This document shows, one piece after another, positions 51,555 to 60,796 of a stretch of DNA of 64,000 nucleotides (its first letter is position 1; the number at the start of each line of letters is the position of its first letter). Position numbers and translations under genes: made by a program. Origin of the DNA: Fibrella forsythiae (lineage in GTDB: Bacteria; Bacteroidota; Bacteroidia; Cytophagales; Spirosomataceae); NCBI RefSeq assembly GCF_017353175.1, contig NZ_JAFMYW010000001.1, positions 248,001-312,000 on the forward strand. Direction: 5' to 3'. The notes beneath the pieces were generated by a model. That model made no database searches. It was not told the DNA's origin and saw only the letters and a list, made by a program, of their open reading frames with translations.

Positions 51555-51615
51555 AATAATAGTCACATTAATCCTGTAAATGGTTTTTATTATAAAGCTT
51601 TTAAGGTTGACTTAA

Positions 51616-52662
51616 TTAACTAGCTTGCTTACATTTTGTATGCTTCTCTTTCCATTTCCGAATAAAGAATAACTTCTCCGGTTCGATAGAGATGCAGCAT
51701 ATTGTTAGAAACCAAACTATTACAAATTCAGCTAAAATGGCTTGTCTAGTTATCGTATCATTGGGATAAATGTCTGAATAATTGTTGGCAAAAAGCGAAA
51801 TCACTGTAAAGTAGAGGATGTCCCGATAATTCCACTCAGGCTCTTTAAGTAGTAAAAGGTGGCGTTTGTTTAACGAGATACTTCTTCTTGTTTTAAGCTG
51901 TTCCTCTTGGAAGCTGTATAGCTTAGTAAGGTCTTCCCCTCTCACTAGGACATCGTTACTAAGAAGGTCAAATTGACTTCTTATAATATGACCATAGTAA
52001 GCGTTTATCCATCTACTGACAATCATTTTATTCTTATTGTACATAAAGTTCTCATTTTCAATAGAATTGTTTCTATAAGAAACAAAAGACATTGATAATT
52101 TCTTGTTTTGATAATGCAGACTCAACTCGCTAGACATTAGTCCTTGACGCCTAAGGGTAATTAGATTCACTAAGGTTAGTCCGTTAGGCAGTACGTAAAA
52201 CGAGTTAAATTTTACATCACTATAATAGGTATGGTTACTACTAACAGAGTATGGTATTATTATTTTACTCTTAAGAGTATCCCTAATCGTTTTAAAAGAC
52301 TGAGTAATCTCCTTTTTTAAATGCCAACCATTGTTTTTATACGTTGCGATTCTATTTAATAGTACGGTGGGTAAGTTTTTGTTGATTGAATCTATTTTCT
52401 GTGAAGTTTTTGATTCTTTTAAAGAGTCCTCGTTGATGAGAGCAATATATAAAGAGCTATCTTGCCTTATCTTGGCTTTAGTTACATCTGGGTTAATTAT
52501 AAAATGTGGGTTCTGCTTATTTGAATTATTTGCATCTTGATTTAATAAGTGTTGATAAAATAGTGAAAAAGTTAATATTGTTAAAAGATATGTTAGAAAT
52601 ATAAAAAAGACGAACCTATTCTTGGTAGAAAAACACCAATATAAATATTTGAAAAATCTCAT
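51616..52662 (-). CDS. Two-helix membrane protein with degenerate potassium-channel pore
   Basis: 348 residues. Membrane helix 1 spans ~17-37; a long soluble domain (~38-280) follows; then DILYFTVISLFANNYSDIYP (281-300) and helix 2 (~308-326). That last block aligns with the pore helix and filter of two-TM potassium channels (D-x-LYFSVVTLTTVGYGDIYP), but TVGYGD is replaced by ANNYSD. Potassium selectivity is therefore doubtful. AT-rich like its neighbours. A membrane effector or sensor is possible. Confidence 0.6.
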   Translation of the reverse strand: MRFFKYLYWCFSTKNRFVFFIFLTYLLTILTFSLFYQHLLNQDANNSNKQNPHFIINPDVTKAKIRQDSSLYIALINEDSLKESKTSQKIDSINKNLPTVLLNRIATYKNNGWHLKKEITQSFKTIRDTLKSKIIIPYSVSSNHTYYSDVKFNSFYVLPNGLTLVNLITLRRQGLMSSELSLHYQNKKLSMSFVSYRNNSIENENFMYNKNKMIVSRWINAYYGHIIRSQFDLLSNDVLVRGEDLTKLYSFQEEQLKTRRSISLNKRHLLLLKEPEWNYRDILYFTVISLFANNYSDIYPNDTITRQAILAEFVIVWFLTICCISIEPEKLFFIRKWKEKHTKCKQAS

Positions 52663-52914
52663 TTTGTTGATTTTAATTTAACTTTTTTTCATTAAACCAG
52701 TTTTCTAGGTACTATCTGAAAACACAGAAGTGAATCTAATCATTTTATGTTTGGCAAAAAAATCAATCAGATGAGTTTTAGGAGCGGATTGTCTTAGTGC
52801 GACATATACATAACTAACCCTTCATTATACACTATTTTGAAGCAGATAAGTAATTCATAGTAGGTCGATAGAGTATTAAGCTGACTTAAAAGTTAATAAA
52901 TAAAATAACTTTTT

Positions 52915-54303
52915 TTAAAAAATACAATTTTTAAGTGCGCTAAAATATCCCTGATTTTTGTTTTTTGCTTCGACAAAAACAGATACGGGGTTTTTTATAC
53001 GCTGTAGTTTATTTTTCTCTTTAACAGAAGAGAAACTTTTGTAAACCCAAGCAGCAGTAGTAGCGGAGGCCACTGCCAAAGAAATAATAGATGCAGTCCC
53101 TTGTGCAATTATAGGGGCAGCAGCTACCGCGCTAGTTACAGCCCAATAGTGTCTGTCTATACTTGCCTGTCTCTCTATTTCCTTCCATTCTGCCTCTGCT
53201 TTTCTAACTTCGTCTACAAATCCTTCTTGGATAAATTTTATTTTGGTCTCACTCATTTTATCAACATCCATTCCCCCCAATTCAGTGTAAATCTTTTTTA
53301 ATTGTTGTCTAACTCCTGATAGTCTTTCTTCTTGTCTGATACGCAGGGCAAAGTTTGTATCAACGCTATCTAGAAAGCTTAATGGCACTTCGGAGTACAA
53401 ATGATTTGCTTTTGTCCAAAAATCATTAAGTCCCGCCTTTCTAATCTGAAACCAATGCTCTTCTGCAGGCGTATATATATTGCCTTGGGTTAATTCGCTA
53501 ATTAATAATATAGATTCCAAAGGGCCACCGCCGCCCCTTATTGTATTTATAGTCTCTGAGTTTTTAAATGATATAGGCAGTTTTTTATAAAGTGGATTTG
53601 TTATTTCTTTTACGTTTAAAATCTCAACGGCCAATGTTTCAGCTTCATCCACTGTGAAAATAGGCGTATTCATTGCAAGTAATAGTTCAATGATCTGTTC
53701 TTTGCTCTTATTTTTCATTCCAGTAGCGAACTGCTCTGCCATATAACCAGTTGACCTTCTCAATGTCAGCTCAGCAAACTCAGGAAGATCGTATAAGGCG
53801 GATACGCGTTTTATAGCTTCTGCATCTATCTTTTTTCTTATATCAAAGTCGTACTCATAGGGATTTACTATCAATTTAACAATACCAGCTTTGACCCATT
53901 TATGCAGCACTATGTAAAAATATAATGCTTCTAGAAAATCTGGTAACCATAGTTTAGGATTCCGTCCAGGATTTAAATTAGAATTTGTTATAGCAGGGTT
54001 TTGAAGAGGGTGGAAGACTATTATTTTATCGGAGTACAATGAAAAACGGACTACTTCATTTATTATACTATGCCCCTTTAAAGCTCCGTAATGTATACTT
54101 GAGAAAGAATCCTTACTTTTTTCTAGCTCTAAAGAATAATTGAATTTTCTAGGAAATAACTCGGCAAAAATCCTATAGATACGTTTTACCTTCCAAAGGG
54201 TAATATTTTTAGATACATCTTCCCAACGATGCGCCTTGCTGATTGAGAATAGCTCTTCTAAATGTTGATAAAGCAGTTCGTTTTGCTTGTCGAAATAATC
54301 CAT
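52915..54303 (-). CDS. Hypothetical protein with C-terminal hydrophobic segment
   Basis: 462 residues, not recognised. The N-terminal ~200 residues read as an alpha/beta domain (KVKRIYRIFAELF, SDKIIVFHPLQNPAI, WLPDFLEALYFYIVLHKWVK). Around 255-265 is a Gly-rich RGGGGPLES turn. A coiled region (~330-390) is followed by a 40-residue hydrophobic, Ala-rich stretch (WAVTSAVAAAPIIAQ, IISLAVASATTAAWV) that could cross the membrane twice. It may be co-transcribed with 51616-52662, which lies 252 bases downstream on the same strand. Confidence 0.6.
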   Translation of the reverse strand: MDYFDKQNELLYQHLEELFSISKAHRWEDVSKNITLWKVKRIYRIFAELFPRKFNYSLELEKSKDSFSSIHYGALKGHSIINEVVRFSLYSDKIIVFHPLQNPAITNSNLNPGRNPKLWLPDFLEALYFYIVLHKWVKAGIVKLIVNPYEYDFDIRKKIDAEAIKRVSALYDLPEFAELTLRRSTGYMAEQFATGMKNKSKEQIIELLLAMNTPIFTVDEAETLAVEILNVKEITNPLYKKLPISFKNSETINTIRGGGGPLESILLISELTQGNIYTPAEEHWFQIRKAGLNDFWTKANHLYSEVPLSFLDSVDTNFALRIRQEERLSGVRQQLKKIYTELGGMDVDKMSETKIKFIQEGFVDEVRKAEAEWKEIERQASIDRHYWAVTSAVAAAPIIAQGTASIISLAVASATTAAWVYKSFSSVKEKNKLQRIKNPVSVFVEAKNKNQGYFSALKNCIF

Positions 54304-54698
54304 GTGAAATTTAGTATTTTTACTGAATGCTTAAGTTTATATTTAAACAGGTAAATCGTAGTCTTAATTCAACCTGATGTGGTTGATTGATACTGAAATG
54401 ATTCATTTAGAAGTGTATATCCCTATTATCGTTTAATCATGGCATTTTATAGTATCGTTCCATTCTGCTTTTAACCGTGGATATACCTCAATTATTCACT
54501 TAAGCATGAGAATTGCTACTTATTTGTAAGGCTAGTAACTTCTCCTCAGTCCTTAGCTATCTTCTATGCACGTAACAGGGGTAACAAGCAAGGCATGTAG
54601 TGTGTGTAATTGTAATTGATTATAACCAGTGTTTAATCGTAAGATTCTAACGCGTCGAAAATATAGATAACTTTACATGGATTTTAACTGTAAGCGAA
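54304..54698. other. Intergenic region, no gene seen
   Basis: A 395-base AT-rich gap between the divergent genes at 52915-54303 and 54699. A weak -7 like TAACTTTA occurs at about 54667, ~25 bases before the GTG of the XRE gene. No repeats beyond short A/T runs. Confidence 0.35.
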
Positions 54699-54905
54699 GT
54701 GTCAGACATAAAGAAACGTATTGGTGAGCGAATTAAAGCTATAAGGATAGCAAAGGGACTGACGCAGGAAGAGGCTGGCAGTAAGCTGGGGCTAACTCAA
54801 TCGACTTTTGCTAATTATGAAGCAGGGAGGCAGAATTTTAGTGTAGAGGTGTTAGAGAGAGTAGCTAAATCCCTTGACGTGGAACTAGTTGATTTGATTA
54901 TGTAG
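54699..54905 (+). CDS. XRE-family transcriptional regulator
   Basis: 68 residues starting at GTG 54699 (MSDIKKRIGERIKAIRIAKG). A complete Cro/C1 helix-turn-helix: LTQEEAGSKLGLTQSTFANYEAGRQNFSVEVLERVAKSL. It is short and has no sensing domain. It may regulate the phage-type operon that follows, or the cargo genes nearby. Confidence 0.85.
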   Translation: MSDIKKRIGERIKAIRIAKGLTQEEAGSKLGLTQSTFANYEAGRQNFSVEVLERVAKSLDVELVDLIM

Positions 54906-55120
54906 CCCTTTTTTTGATCACGAACATTTGTAATATCAAATGTTTTCAATATATTTGTATATCATTTAGCCAACGGAAAAAGCGGTATAGTACCGGTAAG
55001 GTTGCCCCGCCAATTAACGGTAGACTGGCTAATTGATTAGACATAAAAAACCCCCAACGCTAGTTTCTTGGCAGATAGGAGCGAATGGGGGCCATGTATC
55101 ACTTCAACCGCTAAGTTCAA

Positions 55121-55450
55121 ATGAACACACGGCAAAACTACGCACAGGCTAAACCTGTTGCAACCCCTATTGTGTCAACGGCTGAATCTGCCGACACAAT
55201 CAACCTCCCGCTCCTGGTCGTTCAGGCCGAAACAGTAAGCGGCAATCATATTCCCTCGGAGGTCGAACTAGTACAGGCGGCACTAGTACATTTTCGGGAT
55301 TTTCTCGCCCAGGACGACACGGGACATCCTACCACAAAGGCCAATCTTGGTACGCTCAATGAGCTAATCAGGAACATTAGAAGTCTCTGTTTCGCCAAGC
55401 TGAGCGAGTTGTCAATTCTGGCTACCGAGTTAAACGAGCGTCGGGCATGA
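55121..55450 (+). CDS. Hypothetical protein of the regulatory operon
   Basis: 109 residues. The first ~40 residues are polar and low-complexity; the rest is helical (VELVQAALVHFRDFLAQDD, LNELIRNIRSLCFAKLSELS). It overlaps the next gene by ATGA (55447-55450), so translation is coupled. Unknown family; phage-associated by context. Confidence 0.55.
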   Translation: MNTRQNYAQAKPVATPIVSTAESADTINLPLLVVQAETVSGNHIPSEVELVQAALVHFRDFLAQDDTGHPTTKANLGTLNELIRNIRSLCFAKLSELSILATELNERRA

Positions 55451-55881
55451 ACCAGCCACAGCAACCAGCCAGCGACGTACAAGGTTCGTCAGCGGCTACG
55501 GAGCCGGTCACAAAACAGCCATTAGCTCGCAGCTCTTTCTCTCTTACCGTGGGCACCGGTAAAACAGGTGATGGATACGGAACATCCCAAGCAGAACTAA
55601 TTGGATGGGCTATAACCGAATACAAGCGTAACCTATATCAGTATTTGGTCAGAGCAGTTAAGGATAGTGACGAAGAATCACTTATCGAAGCGGGGGTACT
55701 ATTGGCGAGTCTTGATTTATGCGACGAAACGCTAATCGAATTAGTTATTGGGCTACAAAATGTGGCTATTGAAAACTTTGCCATTATTCAATCTTTAGGC
55801 AATACAGGCTACACGCCAACCCCCGAAGGGCACTATGAGCGGTATTACACGGATAAGGTAACTAAGCTCTTTACCCGGTAA
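55447..55881 (+). CDS. Hypothetical protein of the regulatory operon
   Basis: 144 residues. Pro/Gln/Ser-rich N-terminus, then helices (AELIGWAITEYKRNLYQYLV, EESLIEAGVLLASLDLCDE). It shares the A of TAATG with the next gene at 55881. Function unknown; appears to be part of a coupled four-gene unit ending with the S24-like gene. Confidence 0.55.
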   Translation: MNQPQQPASDVQGSSAATEPVTKQPLARSSFSLTVGTGKTGDGYGTSQAELIGWAITEYKRNLYQYLVRAVKDSDEESLIEAGVLLASLDLCDETLIELVIGLQNVAIENFAIIQSLGNTGYTPTPEGHYERYYTDKVTKLFTR

Positions 55882-56633
55882 TGGATGCGCCCATTCAGCT
55901 TACTACCAATGAACAAGGTTCGTCGGTGGTGTCGGCTCGCGAGCTATACGAGTCGCTTGGCTACAATGATACGCTGTTTGCCCGCTGGTCGAAGAAGAAC
56001 ATTATTAATAACCCTTTTGCGCTGCAAGGCATTGACTGGCAACAACTAGTCATTAAGACGAATAGAGGCAACGGGGCGCAGGTAGAGATAACGGACTATG
56101 CCCTATCCACTGATTTTGCCGAACGGCTGTGCATGTTGGCCCGTACGGAGAAGGGGGAGGAGGTAAGGCGCTGGTTTCAGGCGATCAAGAATAAGGCTTT
56201 GCAAGCCCCGGCCTTGACCTCTACGGAAAACCTGTTACTTCAATTAGCCCAGCAACAAACCCAGCTTTTGACCAACCAGCAAAGCCAGTTGGCGCAATTG
56301 CGAGCCGATGTGCAGCAACTACAGGCCGGGGGCACGCCTGCCCGTTCCAGGTCAGCCCTACCCGGGGTTCGACCAGCCAGAAACGAGCCCCTTCGAAATG
56401 CCCCGCTTCGCGCTCAGGTCAACCAGCAGGTTAACGCCTACTGTGAACGCTTCGGCGCCCAACAGTCAGAGACCTATCGGTATCTCTACAACCGCTTGCA
56501 GACTGTTTACGGGCTGAACGTCTACATGCTGACCCGGCGAAGCGGCGAGAGCCTGTTGGATGCGGTCGAACGCTACGGGTATTTAGACCGGCTGTACGCG
56601 CTGATTATGGCTGAACTGGCATACACCGATTAA
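55881..56633 (+). CDS. AntA/AntB-type phage antirepressor
   Basis: 250 residues. Residues 15-115 match the AntA domain: SARELYESLGYNDTLFARWS, then EITDYALSTDFAERLCMLAR and GEEVRRWFQAIKNKAL. A Gln-rich helical linker (~120-155) follows, then a C-terminal DNA-binding-like domain (AYCERFGAQQSETYRYLYNR, VYGLNVYMLTRRSGESLL). Antirepressors of this type inactivate phage repressors. It is the clearest phage-regulatory marker in the window. Confidence 0.8.
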   Translation: MDAPIQLTTNEQGSSVVSARELYESLGYNDTLFARWSKKNIINNPFALQGIDWQQLVIKTNRGNGAQVEITDYALSTDFAERLCMLARTEKGEEVRRWFQAIKNKALQAPALTSTENLLLQLAQQQTQLLTNQQSQLAQLRADVQQLQAGGTPARSRSALPGVRPARNEPLRNAPLRAQVNQQVNAYCERFGAQQSETYRYLYNRLQTVYGLNVYMLTRRSGESLLDAVERYGYLDRLYALIMAELAYTD

Positions 56634-56644
56634 CCCCTAGGAGC

Positions 56645-57013
56645 ATGAACTTACTGAAAAACGACGAGTCGCTTAAGGGGCGGCTGTTGTACTGGAACAA
56701 CGGTCGTCTGTACGGGGAGTGTGATCTGTACTCGCAAGTAGCGGGCGAGTCAATGGCTCCAGCTTACGAAACGGGGGGCTACCTGTTCTGTGATGTCACT
56801 ACGGTTGAGGCATTGGAGCCGGGTAAAGCTTACATCTTCAGCGTGAAAACGCACCCCCATTACACCAATGTATTCAAACGATTTGACGGGATCATAGATG
56901 GTGTTATTCACGTCAGCGCCATCAACCCGGCCTACAATCCGTATGATCCTATCAGGCTAGGTGATTTGATTGAGGTGTCCGTACCGAAATGGCGGTTTGT
57001 TGAAGAGAGTTAG
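56645..57013 (+). CDS. S24-like (LexA/CI C-terminal type) protein without HTH
   Basis: 122 residues. QVAGESMAPAYETGGYLFCD resembles the catalytic Ser segment of S24 self-cleaving repressors (GESM.P), and the Lys may lie in NVFKRF near residue 79, then VSAINPAYNPYDPIRL. The usual N-terminal DNA-binding domain and cleavage site are absent. It follows the antirepressor by 11 bases, so may act in trans on a repressor or be a UmuD-like partner. Activity is inferred. Confidence 0.7.
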   Translation: MNLLKNDESLKGRLLYWNNGRLYGECDLYSQVAGESMAPAYETGGYLFCDVTTVEALEPGKAYIFSVKTHPHYTNVFKRFDGIIDGVIHVSAINPAYNPYDPIRLGDLIEVSVPKWRFVEES

Positions 57014-57015
57014 AG

Positions 57016-57062
57016 GTATAAGCAACAAGCACCAGCTACTAATCGGTGCTTGTTGCTTATAC
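57016..57062. terminator. Terminator of the AntA-S24 operon
   Basis: GTATAAGCAACAAGCACC and its exact complement, an 18-bp stem with an 11-base loop, 2 bases after the S24-like stop. Confidence 0.8.
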
Positions 57063-57171
57063 AATTTGGCATTTAATTATTCTGTGCTGCTAAATGGCTC
57101 AAACAAGTAAATGTAAGATTGGAGAATATCTTTAAGTGCTCGACTGGCTGACCAATGTTAAGTTAATAAGG

Positions 57172-57201
57172 AGGAATGAATGTTTTCATCTATTCATTCC
57201 T
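57172..57201. terminator. Terminator overlapping the NACHT stop
   Basis: AGGAATGAAT / ATTCATTCCT, a 10-bp stem with a 10-base loop. The right arm lies within the last codons of the minus-strand NACHT gene. Confidence 0.6.
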
Positions 57202-60131
57202 AGCCACTTTTCTTCTAGTCGAGCTAAGCGCTCAATTTGTTTATTTTTATTTGACACTAAAAATAAATCATTATTTATCCAGTTTCCGTTAACTGAGTTG
57301 ATATTCACTTCGAGATAAGTGATAAATTTTGAGGTATAATAATCCGAAACAATTGAAACAAATCGTTTAGAAAATTCATGGTAGGATAAATTACCTGATG
57401 AAATAAGTAAGTCAGTTTTCGATATATCCCCCTCATAAAGATCATAAATAACTTCTTGTATATAGTAACGTTCATTACATCGATCATTATTAATTTTGTC
57501 AAAAATACTTCTGACATAAATAATTCTTTTCACAAAACCATAAACTAAAACAAAAAAGAAAATGATCGCAGTCGCTGTGATTATATAGATTAATATATCT
57601 ATACTTTTATCTGACAGTAAAAAATTAATTAGTTTGTAGGCACCGAAGAATAAAGAAAGAGTAAAAATTACAAATAGAATATAAATTAAGGCTTTCAGCA
57701 TAAGACTAAGTAAGTCATTTACTGTTACTTTAGTTTTAGGATAACTGAGAAACACATGAATAGAAAAAAGTGTTAAAGAAAAGAATAATAATGAAAAGTA
57801 AATCGGGGTATGCTTAATAGTGGCTGAAGAGTCCACAATTATTACTATTGAAGCAAGGGCAAGTATAGTCCGTAAGAAATTTTTTTGAATATTATATGTA
57901 TATTTAAAGACTAAATAGGCAAATATTAAAATGAAAATATACCTAAGATATAATAAAGTATCTTCACCTTTGGACAATGCTATACTTATATAAGGATTAA
58001 CAATGCACATAAACATAATTAACCAGAAATCGACTATATAAAATATATATGATTTTTTTACTCTCTTCATTGAAGGAGATAAACTTAAAGAAAATAACAA
58101 ATCATTATCTACTTTATAATAAAAAGATATATCAAAACTTCTTAAGGCATCTCGCATATTAATATATAATTCATCACTTACCAATGTTAAGTTTCTGCAA
58201 GCTTTTGTTGAGTTTTCAATAAGCCAAGTATTGTTGGTTGACATAGCTTTCGCTGCGCCAGTATCGATGTCTTTTTCTGAAAGCAAGCCTAAACATTCCA
58301 CGGCTAATTTTGCTGTCAGCATACTTTTATTGGGACTTATTTGAGCTAAAATATAGTTAGATAATTTGTCTTTAAAAGAATTTAATGGTTCTTTACGTAC
58401 CCGAAAAGCATCGCGCAAGAACCGCATACAATGAATAGATTCTAAATTTTGTGGATCGTTATTAAGTTCTACAATATTCCAACAGTATTTTGCTATATAT
58501 TCAACTTGATCCTCATTTGCAACTTGACAATACATTACAAGGGCATCTCTCCATTGAGAATCCTTTGGTATGTCTTCTAAACGCAAAGTGGAACCGCTAT
58601 TCACTATACTTTTTACGACAAAGTATTCGCAAAAACGTCTATGTGAAAAACTAAACATACCAGTTTCTCGACTTTTTCTCCCAATTCTAGCGAACTGCAA
58701 TACATCAAGCACACCATCAATAAGTAGTTTATATTTTAGCGGTAATCGTTCTTTGAGAAATGAAATTTTTACTTCTAATCCAACTTCAGTGAACATAAGG
58801 TTCGCAATATAGACTGAGGCCTCTTCGACTAATGGAATAGTCAAATTATGCTCTTTCATTACCTCACTAGAGCTATTCAAAGCACCCTCAAAATAACTTT
58901 CATATAAATTTACTATATTTTGCGGTAGTTTTCCTTGATTATCTTTGGCGTAGCTAGCAAGCAATGAAGCTGTAAATGGATTACTAGCTGCCGATAGTAA
59001 ATCAAGTCGTTCTTTAAAAACTTGCTTTACTATTTCTTCACTATATCCCAAAGTTTTATAAAATGTAGAATTAATTTTTTCTTCAGAAAAGGGTCGGATC
59101 TCAAGGATTGTATTAGATTTAAACTCTTCGGTGGGTCGTCTGAATATTCTTGACGCCAAAATTCCTTGAGATTTTTGTTGTCTTGCTCCCTTTAAAAAGT
59201 CATGCATCACGCTTGATAGTTGCCTGATTAAAATTGAATTTTCTTCTTCTCCAAGTACTGATGGGATTTCATCAAAGGAGTCGAAAACAAAATATAACCT
59301 ACCTTGCTCATACAACCTATCATAATATTTAGCAAAAAATTCACTAGTTACTGTATCGCGACGCTTTAAACTTGATAAGACAAAATCATTTAATTGATGA
59401 ACTGCTGGTCTGCAATCTTTACTCCATTGCTGTTGCCATTCTTTTAAATTTATGTAGATTGGTATTTTCCCAGTTTTATTTACTTCTTTGGATAGGTCTT
59501 GACATAATTTTCTTAAAGCCACGCTCTTACCTGCGCCTGGATCGCCAATTACTAAAAATAATCTTTCTTGCTTGTTATATTTTATTGCTTTTAATAGATC
59601 AGTTATTTTTCTCGTTCTGTTATTGCCTTCTGTCCTTAATTCTACTTCTGCATCTAATGGAACAAAATTTAGTGTACTCCAATTAGTTTGTATATCAATA
59701 TCTCTCAAATTGTAAGTAAGCGCTTCTGTAACTCTAGCTATACGATCTTTGAAATTTGGCTCAGGAATATCTTTATCTATATCGTTGCTATGTTTGCCCA
59801 TAGCAGTTTTGTCTTCTATTAAATACAGAGTAGAAAATGTAATAACGAATAATATTATAAAGAGAGATGAAAAGAGGAAAACATTTTCTTCTGGCTTATT
59901 AGGAATCAAATTAAGAAGAGTATATGTTGTGTAAGTGAAAATGCACAACACAAGCGACAGAACCACTGCGAATACACATATTTTAGATGTAGTTACAAGT
60001 TTGCTCTTGATTTTACTTGAAATTGTAAGCAATATTGAAATTATAGAATTTAATATCACCGCAACAATAGCAGGTGCATCATGAAGATAAGTTTTCACAA
60101 CTTGCCAGTCTAATTCAATCAGGTTATGCAT
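57186..60131 (-). CDS. Transmembrane NACHT-family ATPase
   Basis: 981 residues. Three N-terminal membrane helices (~20-37, 52-74, 86-104) precede a NACHT module: Walker A GDPGAGKS (196-203) and Walker B LYFVFDSFDEIP (279-290) with the double acidic signature. A helical middle part (~400-650) replaces the leucine-rich repeats of animal NLRs. Six or more further helices follow (~690-880) and a short cytosolic tail. Bacterial NACHT proteins (bNACHT, Avs-like) sense phage and trigger cell death. A membrane effector here fits that pattern but is inferred. Strongly AT-rich. Confidence 0.82.
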   Translation of the reverse strand: MHNLIELDWQVVKTYLHDAPAIVAVILNSIISILLTISSKIKSKLVTTSKICVFAVVLSLVLCIFTYTTYTLLNLIPNKPEENVFLFSSLFIILFVITFSTLYLIEDKTAMGKHSNDIDKDIPEPNFKDRIARVTEALTYNLRDIDIQTNWSTLNFVPLDAEVELRTEGNNRTRKITDLLKAIKYNKQERLFLVIGDPGAGKSVALRKLCQDLSKEVNKTGKIPIYINLKEWQQQWSKDCRPAVHQLNDFVLSSLKRRDTVTSEFFAKYYDRLYEQGRLYFVFDSFDEIPSVLGEEENSILIRQLSSVMHDFLKGARQQKSQGILASRIFRRPTEEFKSNTILEIRPFSEEKINSTFYKTLGYSEEIVKQVFKERLDLLSAASNPFTASLLASYAKDNQGKLPQNIVNLYESYFEGALNSSSEVMKEHNLTIPLVEEASVYIANLMFTEVGLEVKISFLKERLPLKYKLLIDGVLDVLQFARIGRKSRETGMFSFSHRRFCEYFVVKSIVNSGSTLRLEDIPKDSQWRDALVMYCQVANEDQVEYIAKYCWNIVELNNDPQNLESIHCMRFLRDAFRVRKEPLNSFKDKLSNYILAQISPNKSMLTAKLAVECLGLLSEKDIDTGAAKAMSTNNTWLIENSTKACRNLTLVSDELYINMRDALRSFDISFYYKVDNDLLFSLSLSPSMKRVKKSYIFYIVDFWLIMFMCIVNPYISIALSKGEDTLLYLRYIFILIFAYLVFKYTYNIQKNFLRTILALASIVIIVDSSATIKHTPIYFSLLFFSLTLFSIHVFLSYPKTKVTVNDLLSLMLKALIYILFVIFTLSLFFGAYKLINFLLSDKSIDILIYIITATAIIFFFVLVYGFVKRIIYVRSIFDKINNDRCNERYYIQEVIYDLYEGDISKTDLLISSGNLSYHEFSKRFVSIVSDYYTSKFITYLEVNINSVNGNWINNDLFLVSNKNKQIERLARLEEKWLGMNR

Positions 60132-60572
60132 TATTTTATATTTTAGAAATTTGAAAGGTTAATCAGTAAATGCTATTTATTCTTAATCAATTCAAAAAAT
60201 AATCTGAACTAGTTTGCAGATGCAGAAAACAAATGGTTTATTAAAAAAAAGATTAATGTGACCTCTCTTAAGGCAAATATCTTACGAATTATTAGTTGAT
60301 ATTCGGGGAAAGATAAATATCATTATGTCAGATTTGATAATAACCTTTTAAACCAATTACCTATGTAAATTGTCTTTACACGTAGAGTTCGATCTGAATT
60401 AAAAGGAAATTTTAAACGTAAAGAGGATGAAAGTCCGCTTAATTAGCTTATTTAAGCGGACTTTCATCTTTGTTTTTCAAGCTCACGTAACCTAGCTCAT
60501 TTATGGCCGCTTTAACCCTAAAATGGCTTCGGTAAAAAAAGCAAAAATTTCTAGACTTTTAGTCAATATATA
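60132..60572. other. AT-rich intergenic region with one hairpin
   Basis: 441 bases upstream of the NACHT gene. No gene seen. A strong hairpin lies at 60426-60468. The left end of the TnpB element probably lies between it and 60573. Confidence 0.4.
60426..60468. terminator. 17-bp perfect hairpin
   Basis: GATGAAAGTCCGCTTAA / TTAAGCGGACTTTCATC, loop of 9, T-rich on the right. It separates the NACHT gene from the ribbon-helix-helix gene. Confidence 0.7.
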
Positions 60573-60731
60573 CTACTTCTCTGTAAGCGGAGGTAAATCT
60601 TTAATTAGCAACGTTCGTATGTAAGCCGCGAATGACAACCCCAATCTTTCAGCTTGCTCAGTTGCCCGCTCGTGAAGGGTAGGGGTCATTCGGATCAGGT
60701 ATGCCTCTGTTTTCTCTTTCTCTTTAGCCAT
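60573..60731 (-). CDS. Ribbon-helix-helix (CopG/Arc-type) regulator
   Basis: 52 residues from ATG 60731 (MAKEKEKTEAYLIRMTPTLH). A basic N-terminal strand, then helices ERATEQAERLGLSFAAYIRT and LLIKDLPPLTEK fit the ribbon-helix-helix fold. The longer frame to 60815 overlaps tnpB and is rejected. It is divergent from tnpB and likely binds the CGATATAT sites between them, repressing itself and tnpB. Confidence 0.7.
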   Translation of the reverse strand: MAKEKEKTEAYLIRMTPTLHERATEQAERLGLSFAAYIRTLLIKDLPPLTEK

Positions 60732-60742
60732 GATAACAAAGA

Positions 60743-60792
60743 AAATATATATCGCTATTATTTGCAAACGATATATAAACGATATATATTTG
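60743..60792. promoter_or_regulatory. Divergent RHH/tnpB promoter region with three CGATATAT sites
   Basis: The 12-mer CGATATATATTT occurs on the minus strand at 60754-60743 and on the plus strand at 60780-60791. A third octamer copy lies at 60769-60776, 11 bases (one helical turn) before the last one. TATATTTG at 60785-60792 matches TAnnTTTG but ends only 4 bases before the tnpB ATG, so a leaderless transcript is possible. Confidence 0.65.
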
Positions 60793-60796
60793 TTTA

